Positions 60,582 through 64,000 of a DNA stretch of 64,000 nt are shown in pieces. Within the stretch, counting starts at the first letter, position 1; each line of letters opens with the position of its first letter. The translations under genes and the position numbers were made by a program. The DNA is from Actinomadura luzonensis (GTDB lineage: Bacteria > Actinomycetota > Actinomycetes > Streptosporangiales > Streptosporangiaceae), in contig NZ_JAKRKC020000002.1 of the NCBI RefSeq assembly GCF_022664455.2, positions 806,001 to 870,000 on the forward strand, given 5' to 3'. The notes beneath the pieces are model-generated. The model was not told where the DNA came from. It saw nothing but the letters and a program-made list of their open reading frames with translations, and did not search any database.

Positions 60582-63014
60582 ATGATCGAGGAGGACATCG
60601 ATCCCCGCACACCGGTGCTGGTCGGGGCGGGGCAGGCGGCCGAACGCATCGGCGAGCCCGGCTACCGGCGCCTGTCGCCCGTCGAGCTGGCCGCCGAGGC
60701 GGCCCGCCGGGCCGTCGCCGACGCCGCCGGGAAGGCCGGGGACGGCGGAAAAGCCGAGGACGGCGAGGACGCCGCAGAGGCCGCCGCAGAGATCGTCGCG
60801 GGGATCGTCGCGGCCGTCGACACGGTGGCCGGGGTGCGCCAGTTCGAAATCTCCGCGCCCGGCGCGCGGGCCCCGCTCGGCAGGTCGTCCAACTTCCCCC
60901 GTTCGGTCGCCGCCCGGCTCGGCGCGGCGCCCCGGCGGGCGATCCTGGAGGTCGTCGGCGGCCAGTCCCCGCAGCACCTGGTCAACGAGCTGGCCGGGAC
61001 GATCGCCGCCGGCGGGGCGGACGTGGCGCTGCTGTTCGGCGCCGAGGCCATCTCCACCGTGCGGCACCTGGCGAGGGCCGAGGACCGGCCCGACTTCAGC
61101 GAGGAGGTCGAGGGCGACCTGGAGGACCGCGGCTACGGGCTGAAGGGCCTGGCCTCGCGGTACCAGGCCGCGCACGGGCTGACCGACGCGCCCAGCCAGT
61201 ACGCCCTGTTCGACAACGCCCGCCGGGCTCGGCTCGGCCGCACCCGGGAGGAGTACGCGGCCGCCATGGGCGCGCTGTTCGCCCCCTTCACCAAGGTCGC
61301 CGCCGCCAACCCGTACGCCGCCGCCCCGGTCGAGCGCACCGCCGAGGAGCTGATCACGCCGACCCCGGCCAACCGGTACATCGCCGAGCCCTACACCCGC
61401 TACCTGGTCGCCCGCGAGAAGGTCAACCAGGGCGCCGCGGTGCTGCTGATGTCCGTGGCCGAGGCGCGGCGGCTCGGCGTCCCCAGGGACCGGTGGGTGT
61501 TCCTGCACGGCCACGCCGACCTGCGCGAGCGCGACCTGCTGGAGCGGGCCGACCTCAGCGCCAGCCCGGCCGCGGTGCTGGCCGCCCGGCACGCGCTGGA
61601 GCAGGCCGGCGTGCGCGCCGGCGACCTGGCCGCGATCGACCTCTACAGCTGCTTCCCGATCGCGGTCCTCAACGTCTGCGACGGGCTCGGCCTGCCCGCG
61701 GACGGCTCCCGCGAGCTGACCGTGACCGGTGGCCTGCCGTTCTTCGGCGGCGCGGGCAACAACTACTCGATGCACGCCATCGCCGAGCTGGCGCACCGGC
61801 TGCGGGCCGAGCCGGGCGCGTACGGGATGGTCGGCGCCAACGGCGGCTCGCTGAGCAAGTACTCCGTCGGCGTCTACTCCACCGCGCCCGCCCCCTGGCG
61901 GCCGGACGGCGGCGCGCGGCTCCAGGCCGAGCTCGACTCCTGGCCCGGCGTCGAGCACGTGCTGCACGCCGACGGCTGGGCGACGATCGAGACCTACACC
62001 GTCAAGCACGCCCGCGACGGCCGCCGCACCGGCATCGTCGTCGGCCGCCTGGAGGCCGGCGGGCGCCGCTTCCTGGCCACCACCGCCGACGGCGACGACG
62101 ACACGCTCGGCCTGCTGAGCACCGGCGAGCCGATCGGGCGGCGGGTCTACGCCCGGTCCTTCGGCTCCGGCAACCGGGTCGCGGTGACCAGGGAGCGGAT
62201 GGACGAGCTGTTCCCGCCCCGGCCGGCCGTGCTCCGCGAGGACTACGAGCACGTGCTGACGCGCCGCGACGGCCACGTGCTGGAGGTCGTCATCAACCGG
62301 CCGGAGCGCCGCAACAGCCTGCACCCGGCCGCCAACGACGAGCTCGACCAGGTCTTCGACGCCTTCTTCGCCGACCCCGAGCTGTGGGTGGCGATCCTCA
62401 CCGGCGCGGGCGAGCAGGCGTTCTCCGCCGGCGACGACCTGCTCCACCAGGCCTCGGGGCAGCCGGTGTGGGTGCCGAAGAACGGCTTCGCCGGGCTGAC
62501 CGCCCGCCGCGACCTGCCCAAGCCGGTCATCGCGGCGGTCAACGGCTACGCCATGGGCGGCGGGTTCGAGATCGCCCTCGCCTGCCACCTGGTCGTGGCC
62601 GACGCCACGGCCCGCTTCGCGCTGAGCGAGGCCAGGATCGGCCTGGTCGCGGCCGCGGGCGGCCTGGTGCGGCTGCCGCGCGCGCTGCCGGAGAAGCTGG
62701 CCACCGAGCTGATCCTCACCGGCCGCCGGCTCACCGCGGCGGAAGCGCTCGGCCACGGGCTGGTCAACCGGGTGACCGAGCCGGGCAAGGCGCTGGAGGG
62801 CGCCCGCGAGCTGGCCGCGGAGATCCTGGAGAGCTCGCCCACCTCGGTCCGGGCGTCCCTGCAGATCATGGCCGAGACCAGGGGAGTGCCCGACGTGGTC
62901 GACGCCGTCACCCGGCCCTCCGCCGCGCTGGATGAGCTGATGGTCAGCGACGACGCGGCCGAGGGCGTCACCGCGTTCGCGCAGAAGCGCAGGCCGCGCT
63001 GGCGCAACCGCTGA
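60582..63014 (+). CDS. Thiolase-like domain fused to enoyl-CoA hydratase
   Basis: An 810-aa fusion. Residues 1 to about 530 resemble an acetyl-CoA acetyltransferase of the large thiolase-like group (PVLVGAGQAAERI, SRYQAAHGLTDAPSQYALFDNARR, GLPFFGGAGNNYSMHAIAEL, NGGSLSKYSVGVYST). At the position of the nucleophile Cys it has GGQSPQHLVNELAG, so the standard Cys is absent. Residues about 545-810 are a crotonase: RRDGHVLEVVINRPERRNSLH, FSAGDDLLHQASG and NGYAMGGGFEIALACHLVVAD. A low-complexity Ala/Asp/Glu patch occurs near 49-70. A one-protein link of acyl-CoA hydration and thiolytic-like activity is suggested; the thiolase half may be non-catalytic or use another chemistry. Regulated by the divergent TetR, perhaps. 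Confidence 0.85.
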   Translation: MIEEDIDPRTPVLVGAGQAAERIGEPGYRRLSPVELAAEAARRAVADAAGKAGDGGKAEDGEDAAEAAAEIVAGIVAAVDTVAGVRQFEISAPGARAPLGRSSNFPRSVAARLGAAPRRAILEVVGGQSPQHLVNELAGTIAAGGADVALLFGAEAISTVRHLARAEDRPDFSEEVEGDLEDRGYGLKGLASRYQAAHGLTDAPSQYALFDNARRARLGRTREEYAAAMGALFAPFTKVAAANPYAAAPVERTAEELITPTPANRYIAEPYTRYLVAREKVNQGAAVLLMSVAEARRLGVPRDRWVFLHGHADLRERDLLERADLSASPAAVLAARHALEQAGVRAGDLAAIDLYSCFPIAVLNVCDGLGLPADGSRELTVTGGLPFFGGAGNNYSMHAIAELAHRLRAEPGAYGMVGANGGSLSKYSVGVYSTAPAPWRPDGGARLQAELDSWPGVEHVLHADGWATIETYTVKHARDGRRTGIVVGRLEAGGRRFLATTADGDDDTLGLLSTGEPIGRRVYARSFGSGNRVAVTRERMDELFPPRPAVLREDYEHVLTRRDGHVLEVVINRPERRNSLHPAANDELDQVFDAFFADPELWVAILTGAGEQAFSAGDDLLHQASGQPVWVPKNGFAGLTARRDLPKPVIAAVNGYAMGGGFEIALACHLVVADATARFALSEARIGLVAAAGGLVRLPRALPEKLATELILTGRRLTAAEALGHGLVNRVTEPGKALEGARELAAEILESSPTSVRASLQIMAETRGVPDVVDAVTRPSAALDELMVSDDAAEGVTAFAQKRRPRWRNR

Positions 63015-63363
63015 CCTCTTCGGAATCTACAACGTAAAGGAGCGTGACCGTGAGCGCGACCGGCCGCCGGGCGGCGGCCTCCGCCAACACGGCCAGCTCC
63101 GCCTCCTCCAGCTCCAGCGCCCGCGCGAGCAGCCGCACCGACGTGCTGCGCGGACGCCGCAGCTCGCCCGACTCCAGCCGCCTGATCGTGCGCGAGGCCA
63201 GCCCCGACCGCTCCGCCAGCTCCTCCTGCGTCAGCAGTGACCGCTCCCGCCAGGCGCGCAGCAGCGTGCCGAGTGCCGGTTCCGCTCCCGTGGGAACCGG
63301 CTCCGCGCCGGGGATGGCCACGGGGATGGCCACGGGGGTGGCCACGGTGATGGTCGCGAGCAT
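62968..63363 (-). CDS. XRE-family HTH regulator
   Basis: About 131 aa from the ATG at 63363 (or GTG 63369). The HTH is clear: LGTLLRAWRERSLLTQEELAERSGLASRTIRRLESGELRRPRSTSVRLLARAL, then a short helix and a poorly conserved tail TVTLLYVVDSEEVSGCASAACASARTR. The tail reads 47 bases into the end of the convergent fusion gene, an uncommon overlap, so the natural stop may have been changed. The N-terminus has ATPVAIPVAIPGAEP from 12-bp repeats. Target genes unknown. Confidence 0.75.
   Translation of the reverse strand: MLATITVATPVAIPVAIPGAEPVPTGAEPALGTLLRAWRERSLLTQEELAERSGLASRTIRRLESGELRRPRSTSVRLLARALELEEAELAVLAEAAARRPVALTVTLLYVVDSEEVSGCASAACASARTR
63311..63346. repeat. 12-bp tandem repeat in the XRE gene 5' end
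   Basis: On the plus strand GGGATGGCCACG occurs at 63311-63322 and 63323-63334 and a near-copy GGGGTGGCCACG at 63335-63346. It encodes VAIPVAIP-type repeats near the N-terminus of the XRE protein. Confidence 0.85.
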
Positions 63364-63548
63364 CCGCACAGGCTCTCTCTCCTCCCAGCCGGTCGCCGGC
63401 GCCGTGCCTTCGGTGCGCCGGCCGGACCCCACTTTTCGCCGGGGACGGGGGACGCGGCAACGGCGCCGACCTCGCGTGTCCTGATTTTTGCGAACGTCGG
63501 CCGATTTGGCGGGCGGTCCGCGCCGCAGCGGGAGGGGCGGTTGTTACG

Positions 63549-64000
63549 GTGGCGTCCGTGCACTTCATCGAGGCCCTGGCGGCGGCCGTGCCGCCCGAGC
63601 GGATCGTCCAGGACGCGGACGTCCTCGCCGCCTACGCCCGTGACCAGGCCGCCTGGGCGCCCGTGGGCCGGCCGCTCGCGCTGGTCCGGCCGGCCGACGC
63701 CGAGCAGGTGCGCGCGGTGGTGGCGGCCTGCGCCGCGCACGGCGTCCCGGTCGTGCCGCGCGGCGCGGGCACCGGCCTGTCCGGCGGCGCGAACGCCGTG
63801 GACGGGTGCGTGCTGCTGGCCCTCGACGGCCTGGACCGCATCCTGGAGATCGACCCCGGCGAGCAGCTCGCCGTCGTCCAGCCCGGCGTCGTCAACGACC
63901 GCCTGCGGGCCGCCGCCGCCGAGCACGGCCTGTGGTACCCGCCCGACCCGGCCAGCTCGCCGTGGTCCACCATCGGCGGCAACACCGCCACCAACGCGGG
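63549..64000 (+). CDS. FAD-binding oxidase (GlcD/D-lactate dehydrogenase-like), N-terminal part
   Basis: Only the first 150 codons are in the window; the gene continues past base 64000. The sequence has the family's VLAAYARDQAAWAPVGRPLALVRPADAEQV, then VVAACAAHGVPVVPRGAGTGLSGGANAV (FAD pyrophosphate-binding motif), LDRILEIDPGEQLAVVQPGVVNDRL and PPDPASSPWSTIGGNTATNAG. These PCMH-type oxidases act on glycolate, D-lactate or related 2-hydroxy acids. Start GTG at 63549 has GGAGG about 13 bases upstream; GTG 63558 is an alternative. Confidence 0.85.
   Translation, partial: MASVHFIEALAAAVPPERIVQDADVLAAYARDQAAWAPVGRPLALVRPADAEQVRAVVAACAAHGVPVVPRGAGTGLSGGANAVDGCVLLALDGLDRILEIDPGEQLAVVQPGVVNDRLRAAAAEHGLWYPPDPASSPWSTIGGNTATNA

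Noticed and set aside
63044..63484. A plus-strand 146-residue frame after the fusion gene with a good Shine-Dalgarno
   Set aside because: The protein is Ser/Ala/Arg-rich and is the shadow of the XRE gene, which has a clear HTH. The ribosome site is kept as a separate finding.

Overview
The window is GC-rich DNA with dense, short-spaced genes, many GTG starts, many start/stop overlaps of the ATGA or GTGA type, and gene families typical of filamentous actinomycetes (PaaX, the PF04672-type SAM methyltransferase, ricin-B secreted enzymes, class II lanthipeptide genes). A Nonomuraea- or Streptosporangium-like member of the Streptosporangiales is my best guess; this is inference from gene style and not a database match. 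No rRNA, tRNA, CRISPR, transposase or phage genes were seen.

Region by region. 1-9.5 kb holds small regulatory and export modules: a TetR/NmrA-like divergent pair around a 20-bp inverted repeat, a frameshifted secreted CHAP hydrolase, an ABC-2 exporter co-transcribed with a two-component system, ArsR and MarR regulators, a DUF4142 lipoprotein, a DUF1622 protein and a membrane glutaredoxin-like protein. 9.6-13.7 kb carries boxC, a paaX-type regulator and boxB, part of the aerobic benzoyl-CoA epoxidation pathway. 13.9-20.9 kb has an AraC/SDR divergent pair, an acetyltransferase, an amidase, a CBS-domain protein, an unusual fusion of a glyoxalase-like domain with an O-methyltransferase, and an HTH regulator. 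21.2-26.7 kb is a compact class II lanthipeptide cluster (precursor, LanM, LanT) with two small unknown genes. 26.8-33.3 kb is mixed: RecQ, phenylalanine hydroxylase, a small secreted I36-like protein, an HTH regulator, a glyoxalase-like protein, an SPFH protein and CorA.

33.5-59.7 kb looks like a plant cell-wall utilisation superlocus. It starts with a secreted ricin-B/PL9 pectate lyase. A run of 13 plus-strand genes (37.5-52.1 kb, nearly all overlapping or closely spaced) then encodes a GH127 beta-L-arabinofuranosidase, a complete peptide ABC importer, a proline iminopeptidase-like hydrolase, an Xaa-Pro aminopeptidase, a DapA-family lyase/deaminase, a GntR regulator and a three-subunit flavin/[2Fe-2S] dehydrogenase. 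The combination fits removal of arabinose from hydroxyproline-rich glycopeptides, peptide uptake, release of Pro/Hyp, and oxidation of D-hydroxyproline followed by deamination of the pyrroline product. Next to it, a minus-strand mutarotase and sugar importer operon and a plus-strand GH54/CBM42 alpha-L-arabinofuranosidase share an identical LacI-type operator, giving the arabinose branch. I consider this the most interesting system in the window.

59.8-64 kb has a TetR regulator, a thiolase-like/crotonase fusion protein, an XRE regulator and the start of a GlcD-like FAD oxidase that runs off the end. A recurring oddity is in-frame tandem repeats of 6, 12, 15 and 48 bp inside otherwise ordinary genes (histidine kinase, LanM, SPFH, [2Fe-2S] protein, XRE, BoxC).
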